A stretch of DNA of 22,740 bases from a virus. Each line of letters opens with the position of its first letter. The stretch's first letter is position 1. Below the pieces are notes generated by a model. The model was not told where the DNA came from, ran no database searches, and saw nothing but the letters and a program-made list of their open reading frames with translations. The DNA lies in IMG/VR virus record IMGVR_UViG_3300035034_000445, positions 1 through 22,740 of that record; one strand, written 5' to 3'. A program made the position numbers and the translations under genes. Shown here piece after piece: positions 13,296 through 19,832 of this stretch.

Positions 13296-13868
13296 TTCGG
13301 TTATTGTTTGAAGAAGTAACATCTTAATTGCATTACGTTCTTCAATGGTATTTATAGTGCAAAATAATTCATACTTTTCAATTCTCTGCTTTATTAAACT
13401 CCACATAAGCTTATGCTGTGCCGAAGCATCTATAAGTTTTACGAGAGGGATGAAGCGATTGATAAAAGCAATTAGTTCAATTGATATCTTATTCGTTATC
13501 AATGTATCTATTATATCACCATTCTTGATCGAAGTCAATAGACCAGATCGCAATTCATCTTTAAAATCATCAAGCAAAGCATTCTTATTTTTGTTGTACT
13601 TTGCTAGCGTTTTCCCTGCATCAAGATCAATGTTTGTTGGGAAAAGCTTTGTATCTCTTACAAGATTCGCCGCGAAGCATATCTTTGCTTCTTCTAACGT
13701 ATCAAACGTGTTTGCATAAACCATATACAGTCGATTAGTATGTTCTTTTTCCATCGTCTTCTGTGTGAATCGTTTATTGTTAAACCCATAACGCCTAATG
13801 TCATAGTTACTATTAAAATGCAACTTCATGACATTAAATGTTACGTATAATTCTAAAGCATTTGTCAC
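13281..13868 (-). CDS. 59: Helicase loader (gp59-like)
   Basis: A 195-residue protein (T4 gp59 is 217) that loads the gp41-type replicative helicase on gp32-coated forks. ALELYVTFNVMKLHFNSNYD (about 4-23) and RRYGFNNKRF align with the N-terminal HMG-like part of gp59; later the DTLEEAKICFAANLV and IDLDAGKTLAKYNK segments also align. The start is GTG overlapping the gp33 stop (GTGA); I prefer it over the internal ATG at codon 14 because the alignment to gp59 continues upstream of that ATG. Its 3' end holds the late promoter and leader repeats of gene 32. Order 33-59-32 is as in T4. Confidence 0.82.
   Translation of the reverse strand: MTNALELYVTFNVMKLHFNSNYDIRRYGFNNKRFTQKTMEKEHTNRLYMVYANTFDTLEEAKICFAANLVRDTKLFPTNIDLDAGKTLAKYNKNKNALLDDFKDELRSGLLTSIKNGDIIDTLITNKISIELIAFINRFIPLVKLIDASAQHKLMWSLIKQRIEKYELFCTINTIEERNAIKMLLLQTITENLAT
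13349..13356 (-). promoter_or_regulatory. 32: Late promoter, perfect TATAAATA
   Basis: Minus-strand TATAAATA is an exact match to the T4 late promoter octamer, inside the 3' part of gene 59. Transcription would begin about 13336, some 80 nt before the gp32 ATG and upstream of the triplicated octamer, so the transcript would carry the entire leader. Confidence 0.6.
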
Positions 13869-14116
13869 ATTGGAAGTCTAGGCGAATCGTCCCGGATAGT
13901 ACGAGCAGCTAGACCCTCGATAAACAAGTTCTCTCGTAATGCTTTCGAGATTAATGGGGCTATCTCATCAACATCAAGAGAATGATCTTCACAATATGAA
14001 GTAATAGCTTCAATGTAACTTCCGGTCTGTTCATACAATCCAAGAATGGTTGTATGAAAAGATAACATAGAATCTTCTTCAATAAATGAAAAGTCCAAAT
14101 TCTTCTTTTTAGCCAT
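13865..14116 (-). CDS. 33: Late transcription co-activator (gp33-like)
   Basis: An 83-residue protein (T4 gp33 is 112) that links RNA polymerase bearing the gp55-type sigma factor to the sliding clamp for late transcription. MLSFHTTILGLYEQTGSYIEAITSYCEDHSLDVDEIAPLIS, about residues 17-57, shows the helix pattern (SYIEAI-YCE-IE-LIS) shared by gp33 of distant T4-like phages. ISKALRENLFIEGLA follows. It starts 1 nt after the nuclease gene's stop. Its presence supports the late-type promoters seen elsewhere in the window. The family is short and divergent, so confidence is moderate to good. Confidence 0.75.
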   Translation of the reverse strand: MAKKKNLDFSFIEEDSMLSFHTTILGLYEQTGSYIEAITSYCEDHSLDVDEIAPLISKALRENLFIEGLAARTIRDDSPRLPM

Positions 14117-14117
14117 A

Positions 14118-14783
14118 TTAATCGCTTTCTCCCGCGTTATACATTTTAATAGTTTCTAGCAAATAGTGGATGTGATTCTTTGGTGAATCAATAAACACTT
14201 GAGGTTCTTTTACATTGTACACATTTATTGCTATTACAAGTTGCGGCGGAGCAATATTAAACATCTCAGCTGCAGCATAAGAATAGAATGTGGCCTGTGC
14301 AAAGTAATTTTGTATCTGATCTATAGTCTTGAGTTTACTTGAAGTCTTAAAGTCAATTGCACTACGCTTATTATTATATTTCGCAATGCAATCAACAGTC
14401 CCACCGACTTTTAGTAATGTTGATACTAATCCAGCTTCTAATAGTTCAACCTCGCTAAGTTGTTCTAAAAATGGAATGAAGTTCTTAAAGCGGCTACTAA
14501 CTTCTGGCATTGCTCTACGCATGAGCGGACGTATATCATGTCCAAGCAAGTAATGCTCAGCTAACATATGAACAGCCGTTCCTGATTTAGCCGCTTTATT
14601 CGATATAGTGTCAGCACGGTCATGTCCTACATTATCTCGCCACTCTTCTACCCATCCATTATTACGACACGACAACACTTGAGTTATAGACGGATACTTT
14701 TCAGGTTGCCCATCTATAACGTAATGCCGACCACTAGAGTCTTGTATTCTAGATACTTGCTGTGCTGAGCTTCTACTAATCAA
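14118..14783 (-). CDS. PD-(D/E)XK superfamily exonuclease, Cas4/RecB-like
   Basis: A 221-residue nuclease-fold protein. The active-site pattern is visible as GTAVHMLAEHYL (about 67-78, His and Glu), VGGTVDCIAKY with the metal-binding Asp near residue 131, and SAIDFKTS with Asp and Lys near residues 142-144. QIQNYFAQATFYSYAA (about 156-171) corresponds to the QxxxY motif of RecB-family nucleases. Similar proteins in T4-like phages of aquatic bacteria are listed as exonucleases. The start appears to be TTG overlapping the preceding stop (TTGA), as no ATG occurs before the conserved region. It belongs to an operon with a zinc-ribbon protein, gp33 and gp59, suggesting a role in recombination or host-DNA breakdown. 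Confidence 0.75.
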   Translation of the reverse strand: MISRSSAQQVSRIQDSSGRHYVIDGQPEKYPSITQVLSCRNNGWVEEWRDNVGHDRADTISNKAAKSGTAVHMLAEHYLLGHDIRPLMRRAMPEVSSRFKNFIPFLEQLSEVELLEAGLVSTLLKVGGTVDCIAKYNNKRSAIDFKTSSKLKTIDQIQNYFAQATFYSYAAAEMFNIAPPQLVIAINVYNVKEPQVFIDSPKNHIHYLLETIKMYNAGESD

Positions 14784-15088
14784 ATTTCATCAAGTCCTGA
14801 CGAGTGAGTGTTTACAGTATTTCCATACTTAGAATGGCGTCCTTTAAATTCCTTAAGAAAAGACTTCCAATTGCCACTCAATCCTTTGTGCCAATCATCG
14901 CCGTTAACGCCGCCTCGGACATTTACCATTGCACTACTTCCACCTGTGATCTCAAGTGGCAAGTTTAGCAGTTCACATGTAGGGCACTTGGTTCCTTGTG
15001 GGATTCCGTCGTACACCCACATGTATTCCTTGAACTCTTCTCCGCAATCGCATTTGAAGTTATACGGCTTGAAATTTTTAACACTCAT
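14780..15088 (-). CDS. Zinc-ribbon protein, unknown function
   Basis: A 102-residue protein with a CDC pair at residues 13-15 and CPTC at 35-38, spaced like a compact zinc ribbon (FmdB-like). The rest contains GGSSAMVNVRGGVNGDDWHKGL and a basic helix, KSFLKEFKGRHSKYG. It is the first gene after the promoter at 15116-15144 and is followed, with a 4-nt overlap, by the nuclease gene. I can support zinc binding, not a function; nucleic-acid or protein contact is likely. Confidence 0.7.
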   Translation of the reverse strand: MSVKNFKPYNFKCDCGEEFKEYMWVYDGIPQGTKCPTCELLNLPLEITGGSSAMVNVRGGVNGDDWHKGLSGNWKSFLKEFKGRHSKYGNTVNTHSSGLDEI

Positions 15089-15115
15089 CTATTCTTTTTC
15101 CTTTCTTGTCTAGCT

Positions 15116-15144
15116 ATTATATCACATACATGCCAATCTGTCAA
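15116..15144 (-). promoter_or_regulatory. Consensus sigma70 promoter, TTGACA-17-TATAAT
   Basis: Exact -35 (15144-15139) and -10 (15121-15116) hexamers with 17-nt spacing on the minus strand. It would start near 15109 and transcribe the zinc-ribbon, nuclease, gp33 and gp59 genes. TGTGA directly upstream of the -10 adds an extended -10-like context. Confidence 0.85.
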
Positions 15145-15161
15145 TAGCCAGCGTATGTGAT
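15121..15161. repeat. 9-bp inverted repeat spanning the promoter
   Basis: ATCACATAC (15121-15129) and GTATGTGAT (15153-15161) are exact reverse complements 23 nt apart, enclosing the -35 box and abutting the -10. Both arms lie upstream of the predicted start, so it may be an operator or a hairpin in read-through RNA. Confidence 0.45.
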
Positions 15162-15173
15162 CTGGCATAGAAA

Positions 15174-15692
15174 TTATTCTTCTGTGCCAGTCTCGGACTT
15201 TGGGGATTTATCTGGCAACATCCCAGGAAATGCGGCACGGAACAATGTTTCAGTAACGCCCTTGTACTTCTTAGAATCCATCTTCTTGTTTTTAATCATG
15301 ACAAACAATTCAGCATCATCTTTGTATAGGCTTTCGAGAGTCTGAATGTAAACTGATTCACGTTTAACAGGATTCTTGATATGTTTAGAATGGCTTTCAA
15401 CAAAATATGGTAGACGCTTGAACGCAGTCACAAGAGTACTTGGCGCCATATTGTAATCAAGATAGTCAGTCTTATATGGTGGTGCTCCCGGCGGTAGATC
15501 AAACACAACCGCAGGATGAAACATACTTTGAACTACATCGCGAATAAGATTCGCATGTTCTTGGTCTTTTCGCTGGTATGCTTGAAGAGCTTCAATCTTA
15601 TCGGGTAGCGCTTTCATCTTGGCCAATTCGGCAAACAACTCTGGCACATAAATGCGAGCGCGGGGTGTAACTAATTTCTTAGCAAAATCCAT
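15174..15692 (-). CDS. Conserved hypothetical protein of T4-like phages
   Basis: A 172-residue soluble protein, mostly helical. Conserved-looking blocks are ALPDKIEALQAYQRKDQEHANLIRDVVQSMFHPAVVFDLP (about 29-69), PPYKTDYLDYNMAPSTLVTAFKRLPYFV, and FRAAFPGMLPD near the end; the tail is acidic. I recall a family of this appearance in T4-like marine phages (possibly DUF6433) with no known role. GAGGA lies 6 nt before the ATG. It follows RNase H by 9 nt and probably shares its promoter, so a link to DNA replication is possible. Confidence 0.7.
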   Translation of the reverse strand: MDFAKKLVTPRARIYVPELFAELAKMKALPDKIEALQAYQRKDQEHANLIRDVVQSMFHPAVVFDLPPGAPPYKTDYLDYNMAPSTLVTAFKRLPYFVESHSKHIKNPVKRESVYIQTLESLYKDDAELFVMIKNKKMDSKKYKGVTETLFRAAFPGMLPDKSPKSETGTEE

Positions 15693-15701
15693 AATGTGTC
15701 C

Positions 15702-16592
15702 TCAGAATTTATCAATGTCGCCGGCAAAGTTTCTTAACTTAAACTTCATCATATATTGAAGTAGTGCCGATCGTGGAGCAACGTTTGCTGTAGTATATCT
15801 ATCTAAGATATTTTTAGCGATGTTTTCTGGAATGCAGTTAATCAGATCAATGCAAGTTTTGTTGCGATCATAATTGATTTCAACTGCAGCAGGAACAGGC
15901 TTATTAGACAGTAATGCCTCGAGCACAGGTGCAATCTTTTTTTGAGTTGCTGGGCTCTGACGCTTTGAGTCATTAACCAAACAATCATCATCAGAAAATA
16001 TATTAGGCACACCATCACCAGTGTCACCACCGATAATTTTGAGATGTAGATACTCAACTGGATTAGATTCACGGAGCAACTTTTTGAACATCGGCGACCA
16101 TTGATCTACGGCATCAAAGACTTGCAGTTGAATAAAGTCTTTATCAGAAGACAAGATCAAGATAGGCTCTGGTGATTCGTCAAGACCAACTTGGATCAAT
16201 TCATTTTCTTGGAAGTACTTTACTAGAACGCCAACAACATCATCGCCTTCAGCATGATCAACCTTAACTACTTTGTATGGGAAGTATTCATCCATTTCAT
16301 CATGCAACGCGTGTAGTGTTTCAAAAATCATTGTCCAATCCATCGGAGACTTAGCTCGACCGGATTTGCGATTTGCTTTGTAGTACGCGAACGCAGTCTT
16401 ACGCCATGAATCGGGGCCATCACAGCACATAATAATTTCACCGTACTTTGCTCCGAACTTTTTCTTATAGCTAAGAATCATATTCAGAAACATGTTACGA
16501 ATCATGGCTGGATTAAGATCGTCTTTGACACTGGCATAGCCTGCGGTTACACCAACGATTGCTACGTTGTTAAAATCTACTAGAATTGGCAT
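15702..16592 (-). CDS. rnh: RNase H / 5'-3' exonuclease (T4 Rnh-like, FEN family)
   Basis: A 296-residue flap-endonuclease-family enzyme (T4 RNase H is 305) that removes RNA primers from lagging-strand fragments. Counting one residue upstream GTG as residue 1, metal-binding acids are in LVDFNN (Asp7), CCDGPDSWRK (Asp59), HAEGDD (Glu116, Asp118, Asp119), SSDKDF (Asp151, Asp153) and GGDTGDGVPN (Asp191, Asp194). The helical arch region (YYKANRK) is also present. I chose ATG 16592 because GAGAGG lies 8 nt upstream; a GTG directly before it is less likely. It is preceded by its own promoter and a structured leader. Confidence 0.92.
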   Translation of the reverse strand: MPILVDFNNVAIVGVTAGYASVKDDLNPAMIRNMFLNMILSYKKKFGAKYGEIIMCCDGPDSWRKTAFAYYKANRKSGRAKSPMDWTMIFETLHALHDEMDEYFPYKVVKVDHAEGDDVVGVLVKYFQENELIQVGLDESPEPILILSSDKDFIQLQVFDAVDQWSPMFKKLLRESNPVEYLHLKIIGGDTGDGVPNIFSDDDCLVNDSKRQSPATQKKIAPVLEALLSNKPVPAAVEINYDRNKTCIDLINCIPENIAKNILDRYTTANVAPRSALLQYMMKFKLRNFAGDIDKF

Positions 16593-16615
16593 CACATATA
16601 CCTCTCAGATTGGCT

Positions 16616-16649
16616 TGCCTTAATGTATATTTTATTGTGCATTAAGGCA
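16616..16649 (-). other. rnh: Leader hairpin of the RNase H gene
   Basis: A perfect 10-bp stem (TGCCTTAATG with CATTAAGGCA) and a 14-nt AU-rich loop in the 5' leader, ending about 24 nt before the ATG. It has no terminal U run, so it is a leader structure and not a terminator. It overlaps by 3 nt one arm of the 11-bp inverted repeat, so the two folds compete. Confidence 0.6.
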
Positions 16650-16724
16650 GCTTTTGGCAGCTAATGTATTCTAGAGCAATCAACGCAATAGAAGTATTAG
16701 TTTATATTATACACCAAAAGCTGC
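16647..16724. repeat. 11-bp inverted repeat between promoter spacer and leader
   Basis: GCAGCTTTTGG (16647-16657) and CCAAAAGCTGC (16714-16724) are exact reverse complements. The second arm lies between -35 and -10 of the RNase H promoter, and the first lies in the transcribed leader, so only read-through RNA could pair them. Confidence 0.5.
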
Positions 16725-16735
16725 AGCAATGTCAA
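16706..16735 (-). promoter_or_regulatory. rnh: Sigma70 promoter, TTGACA-18-TATAAT
   Basis: Minus-strand consensus hexamers (-35 16735-16730, -10 16711-16706) with an 18-nt spacer containing TGGTG just before the -10. Predicted start near 16699; drives rnh and the downstream unknown gene. Confidence 0.8.
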
Positions 16736-16747
16736 CAATCTTTTATA

Positions 16748-17038
16748 TTAAGGTAGGATGCTTGGGTCTACTTTAGACATAATCGAAACATACGCGTCAT
16801 TGAACTCTTCGGATTCCCGAGAGATTTTGGCGTAAGTAGATTTAAAATACACCCGAGCAAATTTATTAAATGCAGCAGGTGGCATGTCAAAATCTTCCTT
16901 CATTTTCTGCGCAATATCTTTAATGAGATCGGACTCAGCTTGTTTACGCAACATAGAATCACCAGCCTCTTTAACAGCATCGGATATCTTTTTGCGATCA
17001 GCTTCTGAGCTAGGAACTATAAATTCACCTTTAGACAT
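16748..17038 (-). CDS. dsbA: Double-stranded DNA-binding protein (DsbA-like)
   Basis: A 96-residue protein (T4 DsbA is 89), which in T4 binds DNA near late promoters. The family pattern is clear: ADRKKISDAVKEAGDSML, then LIKDIAQKMKEDFDMPPAAFNKFARVYFKS and FNDAYVSIMSKV. I use ATG 17038, with GGAG 6 nt upstream, over an in-frame GTG four codons earlier. It overlaps the dCMP deaminase stop by 8 nt. In T4 dsbA lies between rnh and 33; here the neighbourhood is kept but the order is changed. Confidence 0.75.
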   Translation of the reverse strand: MSKGEFIVPSSEADRKKISDAVKEAGDSMLRKQAESDLIKDIAQKMKEDFDMPPAAFNKFARVYFKSTYAKISRESEEFNDAYVSIMSKVDPSILP

Positions 17039-17471
17039 ACTTATCTCCACTTAGTGTAATAAATTCAATCCCTGCGTCATGCAGGATTTGTTCTGTAATT
17101 GACTGCTCGTAACGAATACCAAAATCGGCATTTTCTCTGCATACAACAGCAGCTAGGCCAAAGGCTGAGATGAGGTTGGCGCAGACAGGGCAACATGGAT
17201 GAGTAACATACAGTGTCATCCCGCGGACGTCTTGACGAGCATTTGCAAGAGCATTGCGCTCTGCGTGAATAACACGAGGAGCCTTGTATTCACGATCGCC
17301 CATAAGACTATCGTCAAGACCTTTTGGAAAACCATTGTAGCCTGTACTAACAATCTTACCATCAGCGGAAACTAAAACTGCACCACATTTAGTAGACGGA
17401 TCTTTACTCCATGTTGCCATAAGATCAGCTACGTCGAGATACCGCTGTTGCCATTTTTGAGAATGACTCAT
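17031..17471 (-). CDS. cd: dCMP deaminase
   Basis: A 146-residue zinc enzyme converting dCMP to dUMP for thymidylate synthesis. Zinc and catalytic residues are in VIHAERNAL (His69, Glu71) and THPCCPVCA (Cys94, Cys97). The N-terminal MATWSKDPSTKCGAVLV and GYNGFPKGLDD complete the family pattern. It is shorter than T4 Cd (193), lacking the inserted second zinc site of the T4 enzyme, and closer to bacterial-type size. Its ATG overlaps the gp52 stop (ATGA). Confidence 0.92.
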   Translation of the reverse strand: MSHSQKWQQRYLDVADLMATWSKDPSTKCGAVLVSADGKIVSTGYNGFPKGLDDSLMGDREYKAPRVIHAERNALANARQDVRGMTLYVTHPCCPVCANLISAFGLAAVVCRENADFGIRYEQSITEQILHDAGIEFITLSGDKYV

Positions 17472-18778
17472 ATGATTTTTTTCAACCTGTCTACGTAAAT
17501 TACTGTTGGATCCATTGCAACTAACGACACTCGAAGCGACTCAGACGCCGCAATAATATTCTGCAGATCTGTTACGGCGTCTTGAGTCATATCAACCATG
17601 GGCATCTGAAGAAGCCTGCCGATTTCAGATTTATCAGCCACATACTCTGCAGTGAGATATGTAATCCATTCAGCTTTTGGTTTCTTACTCAGTTCTATCT
17701 TTTTGGAAATATTATCAGTAACGAATCGCTCTTTGAGTTTTAACCAACGAATATCTGCGATACATTTTGCCAAGTCAAATGCAATGCGATCGGCAACCTT
17801 TGCTATACGATACTCTACAAAAGCACGAACGAGCTGAACCTTTGACTCAAACAAAACAAGCTCGCCGCGTTGATCGAGAGCCGTATAGTTTTCAGTAAAA
17901 GACTTTTCTAAGCGAAAAAACGCGATTGGATCTTTAGCGCATTTTGTATCGTGGTTACTATCGACTTTGATTGTAAAATTGAATCCACTGTCATCGCAAT
18001 CATCATCGAAGTCTACTATTTTACCATCTTCAGACATCTTTGTCAATAGATTAAAGAGCTGTTCACGATCAAATCCCCAAGGGGCTTCAGTGATGTGCCA
18101 CGTATTACGCTTAATGCGATTAACGATACCACGAGTGACAACCTTAGCAGCCGTCTCTTGGATGACTTCACCTTTGAATCCAGGAAACGACACAGGGATA
18201 ATGTAATCGTCTTTAAGTTTGCCTTTTACAGCAAGCTGACATGCTTTTGACAGATCAAGAGGATTGTGCGGCAAATATCTACACGCAAACCCAACAGCAA
18301 TACCTTCAATGCCATTCACAAGAACCCAAGGAACGGTAGGCAGATATGTTTGCGGCTCAGGATTAGCTTCGTCGAGGTTTTTGTCACAGACATCAAAGTC
18401 AGTAAAGAACGTCTTGAAGATGGGACTGAGAGAAGCAAAGATGTAACGCGGAGCAGCAGCGTCTTGAATCAACCGCGAACCAAAGTTGCCGTGACCTGTA
18501 AAGATCGGCTCGTTATTATTCCAATCGGCGGTCAATGTAATAGCGGCGCCCATAGCAGACGTTTCGCCGTGGTGATAATTGAATTTAGAAATACCGCCAA
18601 GGTCGCTAACCTTAGTCTTTTTGCCGTTGTGCTCATTCAGCATTGCATAGACAAGCTTACGGTGTGTAGGCTTAAACCCGTCAATGAAACATGGGATGGC
18701 ACGATTTCCAAGAACGTACATAGAATACGCTTTGTAGTCGCTATTGATTACGTCTGCTATACTTTTATCAGTTTGCAT
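17468..18778 (-). CDS. 52: DNA topoisomerase II, medium subunit (gp52-like)
   Basis: A 436-residue subunit (T4 gp52 is about 441) equivalent to the DNA-cleaving half of GyrA/ParC. The catalytic tyrosine is Tyr112 in AAAPRYIF, preceded by GHGNFGSRL. DGFKPTHRKLVYAML (33-47) forms the winged-helix start, and PWVLVNGIEGIAVGFAC (near 149-165) is the conserved tower-proximal segment. It acts with the 604-residue ATPase subunit encoded upstream in the same operon, separated by four small genes. The next gene, dCMP deaminase, overlaps by 4 nt. Confidence 0.92.
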   Translation of the reverse strand: MQTDKSIADVINSDYKAYSMYVLGNRAIPCFIDGFKPTHRKLVYAMLNEHNGKKTKVSDLGGISKFNYHHGETSAMGAAITLTADWNNNEPIFTGHGNFGSRLIQDAAAPRYIFASLSPIFKTFFTDFDVCDKNLDEANPEPQTYLPTVPWVLVNGIEGIAVGFACRYLPHNPLDLSKACQLAVKGKLKDDYIIPVSFPGFKGEVIQETAAKVVTRGIVNRIKRNTWHITEAPWGFDREQLFNLLTKMSEDGKIVDFDDDCDDSGFNFTIKVDSNHDTKCAKDPIAFFRLEKSFTENYTALDQRGELVLFESKVQLVRAFVEYRIAKVADRIAFDLAKCIADIRWLKLKERFVTDNISKKIELSKKPKAEWITYLTAEYVADKSEIGRLLQMPMVDMTQDAVTDLQNIIAASESLRVSLVAMDPTVIYVDRLKKII

Positions 18779-18780
18779 GT

Positions 18781-19227
18781 TTATCCAAGAATGATAACTG
18801 GAATTGGCTTTGAAATAGTTTTAATTGAATGCTGGAGCGTGTGCATGATCTCGACGATATTGTCGTGTTGGACACTGCCATCAACGTATATGACCGACGG
18901 TGCATCAATTCTAATTCCTCGTAGCTGTTCTGAGATTCTATTATACAACAAAATGCGAGGCTTGTATATAGGATTTTTCATTTCTTTGTAACAATTCCCA
19001 ACGTCCCGCGTTGACTGACAAATGTACATTGATGATGGGTTTAGTAAAAAATTGCGCTCTATCCAATGGGTGTGTCCGAATTGACGACCAAAGTTAACTT
19101 TGATTGTATACCAGCCGCCCAATGTTACTCCACGAGATGAAATATCTTTAACCAAAGAGTAAAACTCAGCAAGCTCAGAGATTATCTTTTCATCTAGGAT
19201 TTCTTGATTACTGTTATGGTTAAACAA
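18781..19227 (-). CDS. Hypothetical protein between topoisomerase subunit genes
   Basis: A 148-residue protein with an alpha/beta look: a hydrophobic GVTLGGWYTIKVNFGRQFG centre (about 34-52), then RGIRIDAPSVIYVDGSVQHDNIVEIMHTL (about 103-131) and a C-terminal beta strand PIPVIILG. There is no P-loop or metal-binding motif that I can see. It starts 8 nt inside the end of the preceding small gene and ends 2 nt before gp52. I do not recognise the family. Confidence 0.72.
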   Translation of the reverse strand: MFNHNSNQEILDEKIISELAEFYSLVKDISSRGVTLGGWYTIKVNFGRQFGHTHWIERNFLLNPSSMYICQSTRDVGNCYKEMKNPIYKPRILLYNRISEQLRGIRIDAPSVIYVDGSVQHDNIVEIMHTLQHSIKTISKPIPVIILG

Positions 19228-19450
19228 CGGGCTGTCTCCATTCAGCCGACATGTCAGCCGGCGTCGGCAAGTTATAATTTTTTTCTTCTGCCATTTTTAT
19301 AACACTTACGTCATGTTTCATAATTGGTGAATTATGCTCTAAGTCCCATCCACATAAATATTTTTTACCATCTTTTATAAATCTAGCTAAATGCCATGGT
19401 TCACTTGTATAATAGCCATAAGGATTTAACATAATTTCAAAATTTTCCAT
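19220..19450 (-). CDS. Small hypothetical protein
   Basis: A 76-residue soluble protein, MENFEIMLNPYGYY at the start, with aromatic-rich motifs EPWHLARFI and LCGWDLEHN and an acidic end. An internal Met at codon 7 is a possible alternative start because no good ribosome-binding site is seen before codon 1. It overlaps the next gene by 8 nt. No family is recognised. Confidence 0.6.
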   Translation of the reverse strand: MENFEIMLNPYGYYTSEPWHLARFIKDGKKYLCGWDLEHNSPIMKHDVSVIKMAEEKNYNLPTPADMSAEWRQPVV

Positions 19451-19500
19451 AAGGTAATTACCGCCGTGGGTTTGTATATTTTGAACAACCTGGTATTAAG

Positions 19501-19644
19501 TTAAACATTGGCCTTTGTCCGTTCACATTTGTAACTCCCATCTTTTGTTAGTATCACACCTCGGTCTAGTTCTTTTAATAGAGCACGGGTACTTAATGCA
19601 TGACCGATAATCATACCGACCACAAACATCACAAACGCAATCAT
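19501..19644 (-). CDS. 47-residue single-pass membrane protein
   Basis: A short frame from ATG 19644 to TAA 19501-19503, with GGAGAG about 5 nt upstream and a 4-nt ATGA overlap with the preceding gene. Residues about 1-20 (IAFVMFVVGMIIGHAL) form a single hydrophobic helix, followed by a charged cytoplasmic-looking tail with KELDRG and KCERTK. The coupled start and clear helix support it as a real gene. Function is unknown; such small membrane proteins are common in early regions of large phages. Confidence 0.6.
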   Translation of the reverse strand: MIAFVMFVVGMIIGHALSTRALLKELDRGVILTKDGSYKCERTKANV

Positions 19645-19832
19645 TCTGTCTCTCCGGTGCGATGAATAGAATCAAGTAGTGCATCTACTGAATCAAGTAG
19701 TGCATCATAATCTGCGGCCAAAACATATAGACCGGTTTCGTCTTCTTCCATAGTAGTTTCAACTAAACCGCGTCCGTCTGCGGCCACATATTTAGCAACT
19801 GTAGTCAATTTGTATCGTGTAACTTTAGACAT
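19641..19832 (-). CDS. Small acidic protein with a heptad duplication
   Basis: A 63-residue protein whose ATG (19832) overlaps the topoisomerase stop in TAATG; an ATG five codons upstream has no ribosome-binding site. The N-terminal half is basic (MSKVTRYKLTTVAKYV) and the C-terminal half acidic, with DALLDSVDALLDSIH made by a 21-nt duplication. The pattern suggests a C-terminal helix that could self-associate. No family is recognised. Confidence 0.62.
   Translation of the reverse strand: MSKVTRYKLTTVAKYVAADGRGLVETTMEEDETGLYVLAADYDALLDSVDALLDSIHRTGETE
19669..19706. repeat. In-frame tandem duplication (21-nt period)
   Basis: GAATCAAGTAGTGCATC occurs at 19669-19685 and 19690-19706, exact over 17 nt. 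It encodes DALLDSV followed by DALLDSI on the minus strand. Confidence 0.85.

Noticed and set aside
18266-18991. Long plus-strand open frame (241 codons)
   Set aside because: It is antisense to the well-supported gp52 gene, has no ribosome-binding site or promoter, and no protein-family pattern.
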